Assembly: GCA_034766995.1 (NCBI GenBank) | Contig: CM068319.1 | Location: 19,627,422-19,691,421, forward strand | Length of the DNA: 64,000 nucleotides | From: Acanthacorydalis orientalis | Lineage: Eukaryota; Arthropoda; Insecta; Megaloptera; Corydalidae | Reading direction: 5' to 3' | In this document: in pieces, positions 1 to 12,125 of the stretch | Numbering within the stretch: the stretch's first letter is position 1 | How the letters are laid out: every line of letters begins with the position of its first letter | Made by a program: the position numbers and the translations under genes | Notes under the pieces: generated by a model | The model's database searches: none | Told to the model about the DNA's origin: nothing | What the model saw: only the letters and a program-made list of their open reading frames with translations

Positions 1-1133
1 TATGAAACGGGCAGGAAAAAAATGAGAAAAATAAACAAAACTCATGTGTTCTCTTTAAATGGCTTCGTACAATTCGCTTCGCATTTGATTACGCCACATA
101 AAAGCAGCTTGGTACAATTGGAATACGGCGTACAATCACCCATCCGGAAAAGACAATATTCCCAACGAAGAATATCATAATCGCATAACTTACATTTAAT
201 TCCAAGATTAAAATGAAACGCGGCGAATTTCAAATTTCAAGATGGTGCACAATGGAAACCTTAAATATATACGAATATCGATGTACGAGCGAGACGAATA
301 CAGAATCAATTTATTTGTGGTAACATATTTGGTTACGAGGGTGGTAACAATCAGATGGTGGGGTATGATTGTAGAGAGGGTGGAAATATATTCATTCTAG
401 TTAATAGACATGTGCGAATAATGTATACATAAAAGGAGCGCTAGGGCTTAAAATCAATTCCGAGATTAAATTAAGGACTATTTTCCATATTCGCTTCTAT
501 TCAATTAATTCCAGAGTAGAATTTGTGTCTGAAACGAGATTCGAACGGTATATTTATTTTCAGTATTGAATTTATTCATATTTACTTGTGTCCAGGAACC
601 AACAAATCTGACCTTTTTTGATTTATACGATTATGTAAAAACCAGTATCTGTTTTAATCAATTTGTTACGCAATATATTTTATTCGGACGTTTCAGATAA
701 TATATAAATTATGAAACAAATCCTATATAAAGTAAAATAAAAACCGGTCACGAAATTTATACAAATTCATTTACATCATTTCGATGTAAACTTTTTTATT
801 CTTTTTATTCTTTTGTATAAAACTGGTAGATCTATTTGTTGTCTTTAAATACGAAACAAGTTTTTAAATAAAATTTAGTTATGTTGCTACTTCAGTTAGA
901 ACACGTTGAATAAGTTTGATATAATGTTGTTTTTTTTATTATATATGTTTCTTATCGTTGATTAGTTTTGATGATAAAGTATATATTTTCATACATAATT
1001 TTCATCTGGTCTGATTAGTATTATTAAGTGAGTTAAAAGTAACAGTTTACATTAAAAAGAATAATTTGTATTGTTTTCTATAAATGGATTAAACAAATAA
1101 AAATTGAACAGATATTAACTTTTATTAACATAT
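1..1133. other. AT-rich non-genic stretch
   Basis: Unique-looking AT-rich sequence ending at the TA flanking the first mariner. No gene is supported apart from a weak Cys-rich minus-strand frame near the left edge, listed separately. G+C falls clearly after about position 520. Confidence 0.5.
42..233 (-). CDS. Doubtful Cys-rich short reading frame
   Basis: A 63-codon minus-strand frame with nine Cys in its second half, in patterns such as CKLC and NCT repeated twice. Codon third positions are more mixed than in the surrounding AT-rich DNA. It begins at TTG with an in-frame TGA just upstream and has no ATG, so it could only be an internal or terminal exon, and no convincing splice acceptor is seen. 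I do not recognise the family. Chance is the leading explanation. Confidence 0.1.
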   Translation of the reverse strand: MKFAAFHFNLGIKCKLCDYDILRWEYCLFRMGDCTPYSNCTKLLLCGVIKCEANCTKPFKENT

Positions 1134-2396
1134 TAGAGGGATGCATTGAAATCCGTTATTTTTTGTGTTTTTTGTTGAGCATTTATTTCAATAACAAAAT
1201 GTTTGAATACATTAATCAAAGCATTTGCCCTCGCAAGCTTTGACTTTTTTCCAATTTTTACGGCAGCCGCGACAAAAGAATAGACTGTCTTAAGTCAATC
1301 CATTCAGCAAACCAATTTCGACTTCTCCGTAGTTATAGAAATGTGTATCTTCCAAAACGTGTTGCATCGATCGAAACCGATGGTAATCACTTAGGGCCAG
1401 GTCTGATGGATATTCTGGGTGCGGGAGAACCTCTCATTAGAGCTCCACCAGTGTTAGTTTCACGGCTATAGAAACATAGGGCCAAGTGTTGTCATGGAGA
1501 AGAATCACTTTTCAGCGATTTGATGCAATTGATAGTCGTTTTTGCATCAAATTATCATTAAAACCCTCCAGTTGTTCTCGATAACGTTCGGTGGTGATTG
1601 TTTCTTTCGGTTTTAATAGCTCATAATACACGACACCCTCCATATCCTACCAAATAGAGAGCATTACTTTGTGACCGTGATGTTTCGCTTTGTTGTCGAC
1701 GTTAATGGTTAGTCAGAATCAACGCATAATTTCTTGCGTTTCGGATTGTCGAAATAAATTCATGTTTCATCGTTGATCATCGGGATACACCAAAAGAAAC
1801 TCTTCTTTTTATGCGTTGTAAACAAGGAAATCGAGATGTTTAAACGATTATCAATGCCATTTTTGATCAATTCTTGTGGCAGCCATTTCCTTTCTTTCTA
1901 GATCTTTCCTATGGCTTGTAAACATCGTAAAATGGTTGATTTATCGATTTTGAGCTGTTGAGCAAATTCTTCGAGTGTTTAAGCAGAGTTTTCTTGCAAT
2001 AGCTTGCAGTTATTTATCTTCGAACTTTTTCGATTGACCTGGCCGCTTTTTATTGTGAACGTCACGATCACCACTTTTGAATCGTCGAAACCAATTTCTA
2101 CATATTGTTCTCGATGGAGCAGATTCAGCATAAGTTTTCGCAGTCAATCGATGAACTTCAACTGCACTTATTTTCAAGTCAATGCTGTGTAGAAGTACAC
2201 ATCGGAAAAACAACTTATCGTGTTCCATTTTAATTCGGTTATAGAAAAGCACTTGCGTAAGCCAAGATGACTAATGACTGAACTTTAGTGGGAAATGTTC
2301 ACACTTCAAAATAATATGACACATCTGTCACTACCCACATTTTACACACCTAAAAGCTATCTATACGTGAACAGCGACTTTCAATACAAGCTCGTA
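1134..2396 (-). mobile_element. Full-length decayed mariner (mauritiana-like)
   Basis: A canonical-length (about 1.26 kb) mariner on the minus strand, flanked by TA dinucleotides at 1134-1135 and 2395-2396. The two ends form imperfect terminal inverted repeats: the left end read inward starts GAGGGATGCATTGAAATC and the right end on the opposite strand starts CGAGCTTGTATTGAAAGT. They share TTGAAA and most flanking positions. The interior is a broken mariner transposase (separate entry). The ends have diverged about as much as the gene, so this is an old copy. The subfamily call rests on resemblance of the transposase to the Mos1 group and is from memory of that family. Confidence 0.8.
1212..2228 (-). 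pseudogene. Mariner transposase pseudogene, mauritiana type
   Basis: Starts at the ATG at 2226-2228 (MEHDK) and ends at TAA 1212-1214 after EGKCFD, matching the usual C-terminus of this group. In order: an N-terminal helix-turn-helix with the FRRFKSGD and KKFEDK hallmarks; after a frameshift, a second HTH (LEEFAQQLKIDKSTIL) leading to WLPQEL; the first acidic motif as INDET followed by a stop where Trp is expected; FDNPKRKK; LLHDN carrying the second Asp; and LALSDYHRF with the third. All three catalytic Asp positions are visible, but at least four frameshifts and several stops separate them. It cannot encode an active cut-and-paste transposase. Confidence 0.8.
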
Positions 2397-4341
2397 TTAT
2401 AAAAGAATAGTTTAACTTAATTTTTATATATTATTGATTCAATTAATTTTAATCTAAAAAAGAATTAAAATTAAATTTTGGTTCTTTATTCTCGTCTTAT
2501 TTTATTCTGGATTGTATTATTTTTTTCATGAATTGTTATTATCTTGCAGAAGATTAATAATTACAGACGAACAATAAAGAAATTATAAAAAATGAGAAAC
2601 GAATCGAGCAGGAGGAAAAGCCCCTAGTATGTTAAAAAAAGATATAACATGCAACTACTTATTTTTTAAAAAAAAAATAATGTTTGAGGAACTTCTATTT
2701 GATAGAAATGAAAATTATTACAGAATGCATAACATAAGATTCATCTTTGAACTGGGAAAATTACATACTCTAAAGTAAATAATTTATATATGAAAAGAGA
2801 TCTACTGTTTGTATGAGTTTTGTTTGAGTCTTTCAGTATAAAATACAGCTATATAAATCAACGATACACCCAATAAAAGATGAAAGCAGATAGTACATGG
2901 ATTTAAAATAGCTTTCAGTCTCTGTAAAATTACTATTTCAAATATGAAACCAGAAAAAATTATATCAAAAATTACTGTATTACATTTTATTTATCAATAT
3001 TTATAACAATATTCTTAAATTGTCTTAGAAAATATCAATTTTACAATATTTTATTTTTTTATCGTCATAATTACTTGAAATATTTAATTTAAAAACATGA
3101 AAGGAAGTTGAATATATTTTTATTATAATCTATAACTATTTTTGCAAGTAACATTTTTATAAACAACAGTCAGATTAGTTTAGTGTACAGAAACTGGTAT
3201 AATAATTTATGTTAATTAGTTATGAAGTATAAATTTATTTATATTTAATTAGTTTACCGAATCTTAACATTTCTCACACTAATATAAAACTGTTAAAGAT
3301 ATTAAAACTTTAATGGAAGACTTATTAACAACTTATAAATACTGTGTCCGTCCAGCCAGGTATGCATGAAAAGCGAATTTCCGCGCAATTCACAAACAAC
3401 AGACGACCGTTGTTGCTGATGTGGCGTGTGTTTGTAACAAACATATTTGTAAAGTATGTAAGTTTGCTTGAACACGGACGTCTTCACAAAGACAAACTTT
3501 ACTAATGAAAGTGTGTTGTTTAACAAAAACCCTCGGCAAGCGATGAGGATTATTCAAGCTTCCAAAGCTTCAAAGTCGTTGTGTGTCGTTACATGACGAG
3601 AGCTTTTTATGTTTTCAGTACATAAACTCGTACTCTTAATACAAATGATGTTTTCATATGGTGTTCCAGTTATTCAACTTCTTGTTATATGTTCAGTGTT
3701 AAGATTACGTTAGATCTCGTTCGGGATTACTTTAAACTTGCGTATAGTAACACTAAACTCTTGTTTAGGATTATTTTATTCAGACAGTTATATACGTGTA
3801 CATATGTACGTAATATAGTTCTGAAGAGTTTTTGTTCGTGATGAAATAGTATTTCGACGTTCTAATTGCTATCTTGTATTATGAAAATATTTTAACAACT
3901 TGTGATAATATCATTATGGAAATTTATAGATTTATACATAATTCATTATTATTATAATTACCCACGTGTAGTTCTTACATATAGCTTTTTATCTAAATTT
4001 AATTCAATGTTATGTTTACTATAATAAAGTAAACAAGAAAAAAAAATTTGTGTTAAATGAAAATCATTAAAGATACATTTTAGAAATGTATTATTACATA
4101 TTATAATAAGTAAATGTTAAATATTTTTTGCGACATAAAAAATAAGTACAATACATAGAATTCTTAATTATTCCTTTTTTACTATCTGTTTGTATTAAAT
4201 AAAAAAATATATTTTAGATGTAGAATAATGTATTCTTGTAAACGCTTATTTTAAATAATATTAAAAAATAATTTTTTAAAAAAAGTACATAAATTGTGAA
4301 TAGAATTTTTTTTTCTATATTTATCTATAAGTGGTATATGT
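2397..4341. other. AT-rich non-genic stretch
   Basis: Mostly A/T-dominated DNA with homopolymer runs (for example near 2635-2685). A slightly more G+C-rich patch spans about 3330-3620. No coding frame, RNA gene or transposon end is recognisable. A 74-codon minus-strand frame at 3302-3526 looks like chance. Confidence 0.5.
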
Positions 4342-4909
4342 TAGTTTAGTATAGAAATATTGGGATTTTTGTTTTCTGAATTTTAACATTAATTTTTTTC
4401 AATGAAAGTGTCAGTTCATCGTTTTCATGTTAATATAATTTTAAAGTGAATTTTTGCGGTCTGTATTTTGGTAACATCGACTTTAGTTTTATTATTAATT
4501 TTGTTTCAAATTGGGCTATTGAATTAAAAATGGAAAAGAAGCAAATAAAATCAATTTTTTTATGAGTTCAAAACGGGTGGTAAAGCATCAGAAACTGCTC
4601 GTAAGCTAAACGATGCTTTTGGTGTGGATACTGTTAAGGAACGTACGATGCAATGGTGATTCCAAAATATTTGTGTTGGGAACGACAGGAAGATGAAAAA
4701 GATCTCGGGCCACCTTCTTCAATTCATAACGACCAACTGAAGACGTTAGTTGAATCAAAACCATGCACAACAATTCAAGAGCTTGCTCAAAAGTTAGAAG
4801 TTAGTCATCCAACAGTTCTGTACCACTTAAAACAGATAGGAAAATCAAAGAAGAAAAATTGTATATGAATTTCGAGTTCATAAACCGCAATTATTTTATT
4901 ACCAACCTA
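4342..4909 (+). mobile_element. Short mariner derivative, copy A (HTH-only)
   Basis: A 568-bp element flanked by TA, with a degraded left end and a right end whose complement begins GGTTGGTAATAAAATAATTG. Inside is a plus-strand relic of a cecropia-type transposase starting at ATG 4530: MEKKQIKSIF, a one-base frameshift, then TARKLNDAFGVDTVKERT, a second frame break, and an open frame 4653-4868 carrying the second helix-turn-helix (HNDQLKTLVES, ELAQKLEVSHPTVLYHLKQ). Sequence then jumps from KSKKK to the 3' end (YEF-like segment at 4864-4880). All three catalytic motifs are missing by deletion. Copies B, C and D have the same layout. Confidence 0.75.
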
Positions 4910-5097
4910 ATAATTCGTAGAAAGAATAAATGATACTCATTATTTAATTACTGAAAATTTAGTACAATGAAAAAGAAGTCAATATTAGTCCGGTACTTAA
5001 ATAATATATACTCAAGTATGATAAAATTTTATTTAAAGTTAAGAGAAGTTTTCGTCAAAATTTACACTGTACTGATTATCTCTTTCTCTCATTATCG

Positions 5098-5098
<1 letters not shown>

Positions 5099-5155
<57 letters not shown>

Positions 5156-5173
5156 ATATATAGATATAGATAT
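5099..5173. repeat. Compound (TA)n(TG)n microsatellite
   Basis: (TA)22 at 5099-5142 followed by TG repeats at 5143-5155 and short TA/TAGA units to 5173. Confidence 0.95.
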
Positions 5174-5479
5174 GTCAAACTAATATAATTAATCATAAAT
5201 TTATATAGTACGTTCCTGAATATTATATATAAACTTAATGCTATTTAACATATTATACTAGATTTTAATTAAGAAAACATCTAATTCAATATACATAGAG
5301 TTCATACATAATCTTTGATAATAATTCTACGAGTTTTCCCCTTTCAACGGAACATTCACTTCGAGACTTTTACGAACTTACCCTCATTACCCCACAAATT
5401 GCATACCGCATATGCCAAAATATATCTAAACTCTGCAAAATATTCGAATGCTAAGCATCTATACTATAGGATGTCTACT

Positions 5480-5482
<3 letters not shown>
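5174..5482. other. AT-rich spacer between two TA tracts
   Basis: Nothing recognisable. G+C rises from about 5320, but I see no gene. Confidence 0.5.
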
Positions 5483-5532
<50 letters not shown>

Positions 5533-5538
5533 GTGTGA
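5483..5538. repeat. (TA)n tract with ACACACATATGTGTG end
   Basis: Uninterrupted AT repeat at 5483-5523 running into a short CA/TG palindrome (ACACATATGTGT). The alternating purine-pyrimidine run could extrude a cruciform or adopt Z-DNA. Confidence 0.95.
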
Positions 5539-5599
5539 GTATAGAGAGTTATGAAAATTATGGTAAAGAAGACTGGACTGAAGACTATATTTATAAATG

Positions 5600-5850
5600 T
5601 GTGTGTGTGTGTTTCGAGTTATATGAAGCTTTACGGTGGGAACGTAATACAAGACCTGGTTGTCGTTTGTGATGTCGCGCGTCTGCATGCAGCTGTTACA
5701 TCGACCGCAGACGCCTACGCAGTGTCACGTGGCATTGCCGACGTAAAATGATCGCTGGTAATCGCTCTTGCGAGAGGTTCGAAACCGCACGCTCTAGATA
5801 CAGTGCTAGACCGTCGGTTGGGTGTGTCACCGCCGTTCGCGCTTTATGAC
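5600..5850. promoter_or_regulatory. CpG-rich island, possible promoter or exon
   Basis: About 200 bp with strikingly more G+C and CpG than its surroundings (runs such as GATGTCGCGCGTC, CGACCGCAGACGC, CACCGCCGTTCGCGC), preceded by a short (GT)n. A plus-strand frame to 5751 reads through part of it but shares no family motif. In AT-rich insect genomes such islands often mark promoters or 5' UTR exons. No TATA box, initiator or splice signal is decisive, so the role is inference. Confidence 0.25.
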
Positions 5851-8309
5851 TATACAATCAGTTTATGATGTATCTACTCATCTTTATGTACATTTAGTGT
5901 TTACTCTAATATGAATATGATTTCATAAAGATGTACATGAACTAAATGGAAAATAATTCTCATTTTACAATATCGGATCGATTTGTATCCAAAAACTTAT
6001 TCGAAAACTTTGGAACATTTTTATTTCCACATTTTCAAACCATGTACACATACATTGCGTCATTGTAATTCCTCCTTAGTATTTGGGAAATAGGATTCTT
6101 TTATGTAAAATTTATATGCCTAATTAATAGAAATAAATTTTTAATATACTAAAATATATATATCTTTTTAAACATTAGCTTTCAAGCTATTTTCTTTTCC
6201 AATTTTAATCATTTAAAAGAAATCCATAAAATGACAAAAAATGAAAACAGTGTATTTAGTCACGTAATTATATCAATTTTGATGTGAAAAGTATATTTTC
6301 TGAATAAAAGTCAACTGAGAAAAGTAGGTCAACTGTCATTTTCGCTTCATGGGATTTAATGTTATCTTATTGAAAAATTGTTCTTTCTTTTTATCACAGC
6401 AGTTCTTTTTTAGAAAAAACTCTTAAATGATCAAGCTGTGAATGTCCTTTTCGATAACATGTCAGATTCATTGTTTAAGAATCTTTTTATAGTAAATGAC
6501 ATTATATATCATTTACCACATATATAAAATTGTTGTTGATAGATACAATTGTAATTTTATATAATTGTTTAAATAATTTTCATTCTTATAGTATTATAAA
6601 AGATACATTTGTTTGATTCAAGTATTAATTGTTTTTATTTTTAATAATAGTGATAATAATTAATCTAATTTTAAATACTGCAATATATAATCAAATTATC
6701 TCTTATTTGCTGAAAGTTAAGAAGTAAAAAAATCATAAATTTGTTTTTGCAAATAAAAACATGTTTATAAGAAAAAATCGGATTTTTGCTTTTAATTTTA
6801 TTGATATTTGTCTTTGGTGCCATTTGATATCACTGATAAATGTCTAGTATAATTTTTTGTTTATTAAAATTGGGCAGTTATATTTTATTAATCTCTTTTA
6901 TACAGAAAATCTTATGTTTAAATCGACTTTTTTTAACTCATATATACCCAGATTTAATAACAGTCAAATTGTTTAGTAAATAGCTGTGAATTTTTTGGTC
7001 CTTCATTGTTGACTAGTGTATTTTGAAATCCGTTGGCTGGTGTTTCCGTCAGCCTACTTAGTTTCACAGTCGACACTGTTTTTGCTTAATCTTTTAACTT
7101 CTCTTACAATATCTGTCATATTCAGAGCTTCGATTTATATTTTCTTTTTTATAGACACTCTTAGCTACAGAGATGCCCTGAAATCCATTAAAAGAGTCTT
7201 TTAAAAATAAAAATAGTCTTTTTAATGGTTATCTTTCGAAACTTTCTTAGTTACTGTTCGTGAGTTTAGAAGATAAATTACAGTTTGTTAATATTATTTA
7301 GTTCGTCTTGTATCATTATGTTTAACTATTAAACTTCTATAATAATTCACACAATAATTCCACAAAATTTTAAAATAAACCCACATAAAAATAATTCAGA
7401 ATATAATTTAGATTTATTAATTAACATTTTTAGAATTATAAATATTGACTCATTTTATTACTTATACTGTTTGTTGATTAAAGAATTTAAAAATATTTTT
7501 TTTGTACTTTGTTTGAAATTAATATAAAATACTAAATTTTTATCTAGATTTTTATTTGATAAAAACTTAAAAAATCTGAGTTTTGTTCTTAAAAATTATT
7601 AATTTATTGATCATAAAAATTGAAATTTAAATTAATTTCTAGAATTAAATAACCATGACATTTAAAATGGCTAGTGATTCAAGCAAAATAAGTTTAGAAC
7701 TAATCTAAAATAATTGAATTTTATAACAACTATAATTGGATTTAATGAATTTGAGTTTTGATACAAAATCTCAATCTAAATTACATGAAAAAATATTAAT
7801 ATTCCGCTTTGAAATTTTATAATTATTATATTAATATTATTTGTATATTATTATATTATGTAAATAATAATATTGATTTCATACGCAAAACATAATTTTA
7901 TAACTACATATTATCTTTAATTTAAATCACTGTATGCTTTGTACTAAAGAATATTGAATTTTATACAATATTAACATATTATTTCCTAGAAATTTTGCAA
8001 TATTGAGTTATATTAAATTTATATTACAATTTGTAGTCTGAAATAATTTGTACGGAATTTTTTGTAATTGTACATGCAGTAAATTGAATTTTAGTGATTA
8101 TATTTTGATGATACTTTATTTGAATTTAATTATCAAAATTCGGAGTGTTTTATTAATTTTACAAGTAAACAAAATTGATTATATTTGAATATATTTTTGT
8201 ATGAACTGAATTATTTTTTTAAAAAAAGAATACTTAAATTTCAAATAATATCATTTGAATATGAGACGACGCCAAGTAAAACAACAATTTAAACTTCCCT
8301 GTTGTATGA
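5851..8309. other. AT-rich non-genic stretch
   Basis: Very AT-rich throughout, with G+C slightly higher at 7010-7160. Contains no transposon end, long TA tract or convincing ORF. The 62-codon frame at 7016-7204 is at chance level. Confidence 0.5.
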
Positions 8310-8387
8310 CATCGGTCAAGTGACACAGAAACTGAGAGAACTTTGTGTGCTCGGTCAAATAATTGTAGTTCAGTATTGACCTGTGGT

Positions 8388-8627
8388 ATGTTAGCCGTCA
8401 CAGCAACCATAAAGTTACTACCACGCAGCCATACTCAACTCACTGTGACATTAAATTCTCTTATTACAAAAGTTCTCTCTGACGGTGCAGCTATCCTTAT
8501 TGTTCTCTCTACTTACACTCGATTTGTAATAGCGTTACACTTGAACATGACATACCTTCGCAATATTAAAATTGCAGAGTGGTCCATCAAAAAGTTTTCG
8601 TTGTCCTCCGTTTACGGTTTCTTGTAA
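8388..8627 (+). CDS. Candidate small ORF, unknown protein
   Basis: An ATG-started 79-codon frame inside a longer stop-free stretch (8310-8627, 105 codons) in a local G+C-richer island. The predicted product has two moderately hydrophobic segments (LNSLITKVLSDGAAILIVLS and TRFVIALHLNMTYL) and a basic C-terminus. I recognise no family. The open length is somewhat more than expected at this base composition, but there is no splice or promoter evidence. It could be an exon, a decayed gene or chance. Confidence 0.15.
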   Translation: MLAVTATIKLLPRSHTQLTVTLNSLITKVLSDGAAILIVLSTYTRFVIALHLNMTYLRNIKIAEWSIKKFSLSSVYGFL

Positions 8628-9459
8628 TCTTATTATTCTGTTGACGATTTTATATATCTTTCTTCTCTTTTATGAACGTATGTGGAATAGTTTTAGGTAT
8701 AACTTTACGACAAAAGTGTTCAAGACACTGTAAATACGACTGGATATATAACTTAAATTTTATTACTTTCAGTATTTGTTTTTTTTTTATTCTATTAAAT
8801 ATTTACCATATTACGTGTGGGATTTCTCGTAGTACAAGAACTATATATTTTTCAAATAGAAATTTTTAATAAAGTAAATACATATTATTCCGCAGTCTGA
8901 AAAATTTTTGTCACTTATGCATATTTGTTTAATAATAGAGAACTTTATATTATATATCGATTCTTTATTGACATTTATCTATTTGTATTTTATATTCTAT
9001 GATTTGAAAAGATGGATAATACTTCACTGCTTAATTGTCGCAAAATCTAATTAAATGTAACACATTTTGAAACCGATTGTTAGAAAATTTTATCAATTTT
9101 GTGCATATACAACGAACAACATAAGATCATGTATGCTATAACAATTATATGAAAATATACTTGAAATATCTTGCCAATAAATATTTAAATGTATATTTGT
9201 AATTATTTAATTTTATTACATTTAATTAATTGTATATGTCTAATCAAACTTTTCACTGAAAATTTAAAATGCATGAAAATAATTTCAGAGAAAAATCAAA
9301 TTTTTACAATTATGTTGGTAGTACAAAATAATGGCTAATTTTAAAACTGATTTTCAATAAATCATAATTAAACTCATAATAAATATTAATAATCAAAATA
9401 AAATCATTATAATCTGCATATTTTAATAACTAAAACTAATTTTATACCATTCAAATTAT
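8628..9459. other. AT-rich non-genic stretch
   Basis: No gene seen. Ends at the TA flanking mariner derivative copy B. Confidence 0.5.
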
Positions 9460-10000
9460 TAGGTTTATAGGAAAATAATTGCGGTTTCTGTTTTCTGAAT
9501 TCTGACTCTTAATTTTTTTAATGAAAATATAATTTCACAGTGTTCATGTTAATATCGTTTTAAAGTGCATTTTTCTGTCTCTATTATGGTAATATTGACT
9601 TTGTTTTTATAATTAATTTTGCTTCAAATTGGGCTATTGAATTAAAGATAAAAAAGAAGCCAATAAAATCATTTTTTGTATAATTTCAAACGGGTGATAA
9701 AACAGCGGAAACTGCTTTTAAACTAAATGATACTTTTAATGAGGATACTGTCAAGAAATATATGGTGTAATGCTAGTTTCAAGAATTTCATGCTGAGGAA
9801 GGTCGCGGGCGTCCTTTTCATTTCATAATGACCAACAGAAGGCATTAGTTGAATCAGAATCATGCACAACATTCGACAGTATGCACAAAAGTTAGTCATC
9901 GAACTGTTCCAAACCACTTAAAACAGTTAGGAAAAACAAAACAACTGTAAATGTATATGAATTTGAAGGTCATGAACCACAATTATGTTCTACCAACCTA
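9460..10000 (+). mobile_element. Short mariner derivative, copy B (HTH-only)
   Basis: A 541-bp element. The left end after TA reads GGTTTATAGGAAAATAATTG, and the right end complement begins GGTTGGTAGAACATAATTG. Internal sequence follows copies A and D: CTTCAAATTGGGCTATTG, an AT-rich leader, and a degraded HTH region (ETAFKLNDTFNEDTVKK). The GDESLEDE-like linker is shortened, and LKQLGKTKQ is followed directly by the 3' segment ATGTATATGAATTTGAAGGT. No catalytic domain remains. Every reading frame is broken, so it encodes nothing. Confidence 0.7.
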
Positions 10001-10928
10001 ATATTTGTACAAAAAATGTTACGATTAAAAACATATTTCCTTTTGTTCTTTGTTTTAACAATATTTCGAATTGTTATGTCTGTTGTATTTAAATTCAAAT
10101 ACGTGTAATAAAGTTGTTTATAATTATTGTTTACTAAATATGACTTTCACATAACTAAAAATAATATAATTAAAGGAAATTATTTGACAACTGAAAGTAA
10201 GAAAAAACAAATACAATCGTGTATATGTTTCTATTCGAATTTTAATTTATTTAAAATCTCTAAAGTATAGACGTTGTATAAAAACGTTTCTTTTTTCACG
10301 TTGTTCTAATTAACTGCATTTAACAATATTAAATTGTAGCACGTAATTTGATATTCTTTAAAATTGACTCAATTATACGTAATAAAGTTAGACATCGTCG
10401 TACGACAATTCATTAAAACCATCTTCATGAACTCGGTATTACTTTATCACAATGCATTATGCAATGTGAGATCCCAGTTATCGTCTGTAGAAAATTGCAG
10501 ACATTGAACGTTTTACAAGTTTTCCACAACTCGCGTTTAAATAAAACTGAAATTCTTAGTTGTGCAAACAAAAGTAATGAATCTAACGGACATTTATTTA
10601 CATTTAATTATGTGTATTACAGCCGTGTTTCAATGCGATGTGCGATTTTACTTTATGTTCGTTCGTTTTAATTTCAAAAAAGAAGAGAAAAACATTTCCA
10701 TTTCCATTACGGTATTGGTTAGTTGTGTTTGAATCGAATAAATCTTACCAGTTATATGTCTGAAATGTGAAATGATGAAGGTCTCTTGATAGAGCAAACA
10801 AAATTGTTAGCAGTGATTGAAAACATAAATGTATTTCAACTGATTTTTTTTCGTTATGAAAGACAGGTTTGAAACATATGTCAAAAGTAATAGATATCCA
10901 ACTTTTACTTTAGTATATTTTTTATTAA

Positions 10929-10931
<3 letters not shown>
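10001..10931. other. AT-rich non-genic stretch
   Basis: Slightly richer in G+C at 10380-10680, where an ATG-started 70-codon plus-strand frame (10459-10671) occurs. It has no recognisable motif and is likely chance. Confidence 0.5.

Positions 10932-10974
<43 letters not shown>
10932..10974. repeat. (TA)n microsatellite
   Basis: About 21 uninterrupted TA units, followed by GCACACA. Confidence 0.95.
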
Positions 10975-10981
<7 letters not shown>

Positions 10982-11972
10982 TTTGTTATAACAGATGCGT
11001 GAAGTTTTCCCTCAAGAGATCTTTATTTCCTTTCCAGTCAAGTATAGATAGTCTAGTGAATATTTGTTAAAAGTTAAATAGTTTCGTATCAAATAAATCA
11101 GCGGGAAGTTTATTTAACAGTGTTTAAATTTATTTGTGTAAATGTTTTAAATTCGAAAAATATAGTTAATTAACTTGAAACTTTAAGAAATTAACTACGG
11201 TACTTTATAAATATTTCAAAGAAAGAGAAAAAATAATTGTGTTCATGTTTAATTATTTGTGATTTCTATAAAATAACTATTTAATTGTATAAATAAGTAA
11301 TATTTGATGACAGTATTTTTTTAAAAAATAATATTAGCTTGAAGCCAATATCTATATTTTGAAATAAAATTGATTATATAGTAAATATAAAAAGAATTAT
11401 AGAGTGTGTTTTTTTATTATTTATATAAAATAATATTGAAACTGTTTTTCATGACGTTTGTTTAATCATAGAAATGTACGATGACAAGACGTATACTTTT
11501 GAAATTACTTCAATAAGAAATAAATATTTGTATTTCTTTCATTTATTTAAAGTAAATTTGGTTTATATTTATTTCACAACTATCTTATATTTGTATCTAT
11601 TTTATATTTATGATAAATGAAAAAGTAATTTCACATTAAATATTTTCTGTTTATTATATTTCTTTTCAAATAATCAATAAATATGTTCAAAACTATTTAG
11701 AAATAATTATTAAGCGAATAAATAGAATTACTGTTTTTTTTGCAATATTTATATTCATTATATATATTCTATATTTCGATTTACGTTTTTTTGAAAAGAT
11801 TAATATAGAATTTATCGTCTCTTTTGATATGGAAAATAACTGGAGAAAATATGAAAAAAGTACTTAAAAATATTTCTCTTTTATAAAATGAAACAACCTA
11901 CTACGATCGTCACACGACGCATATATGTCAATGTTAATCCACAAACCAGTGCGGAAAATCTTTGAACGAAGA

Positions 11973-11976
<4 letters not shown>
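10975..11976. other. AT-rich non-genic stretch
   Basis: Nothing recognisable. G+C rises again from about 11890, next to the following TA tract. Confidence 0.5.

Positions 11977-12012
<36 letters not shown>
11977..12012. repeat. (TA)n microsatellite
   Basis: Eighteen TA units, then GTTTATATATAAATTTATAT as an imperfect continuation. Confidence 0.95.
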
Positions 12013-12015
<3 letters not shown>

Positions 12016-12125
12016 TATATATAAATTTATATCAAAGTACTGACAACAACTTTCGTCGAGTTTCGTTCGCATCGTGTCAGAAACTTTCAATTGAATAAAT
12101 AATTTAATTTTAAAAGTCAACAAAA

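Noticed and set aside
2004..2192. 62-codon plus-strand ORF
   Set aside because: Antisense shadow of the minus-strand mariner transposase relic.
5770..5800. tRNA-like T-loop (GAGGTTCGAAACCGC)
   Set aside because: No matching acceptor stem, anticodon arm or D-loop could be built around it.
9723..9917. 64-codon minus-strand ORF
   Set aside because: Antisense to the degraded transposase relic in mariner derivative copy B.
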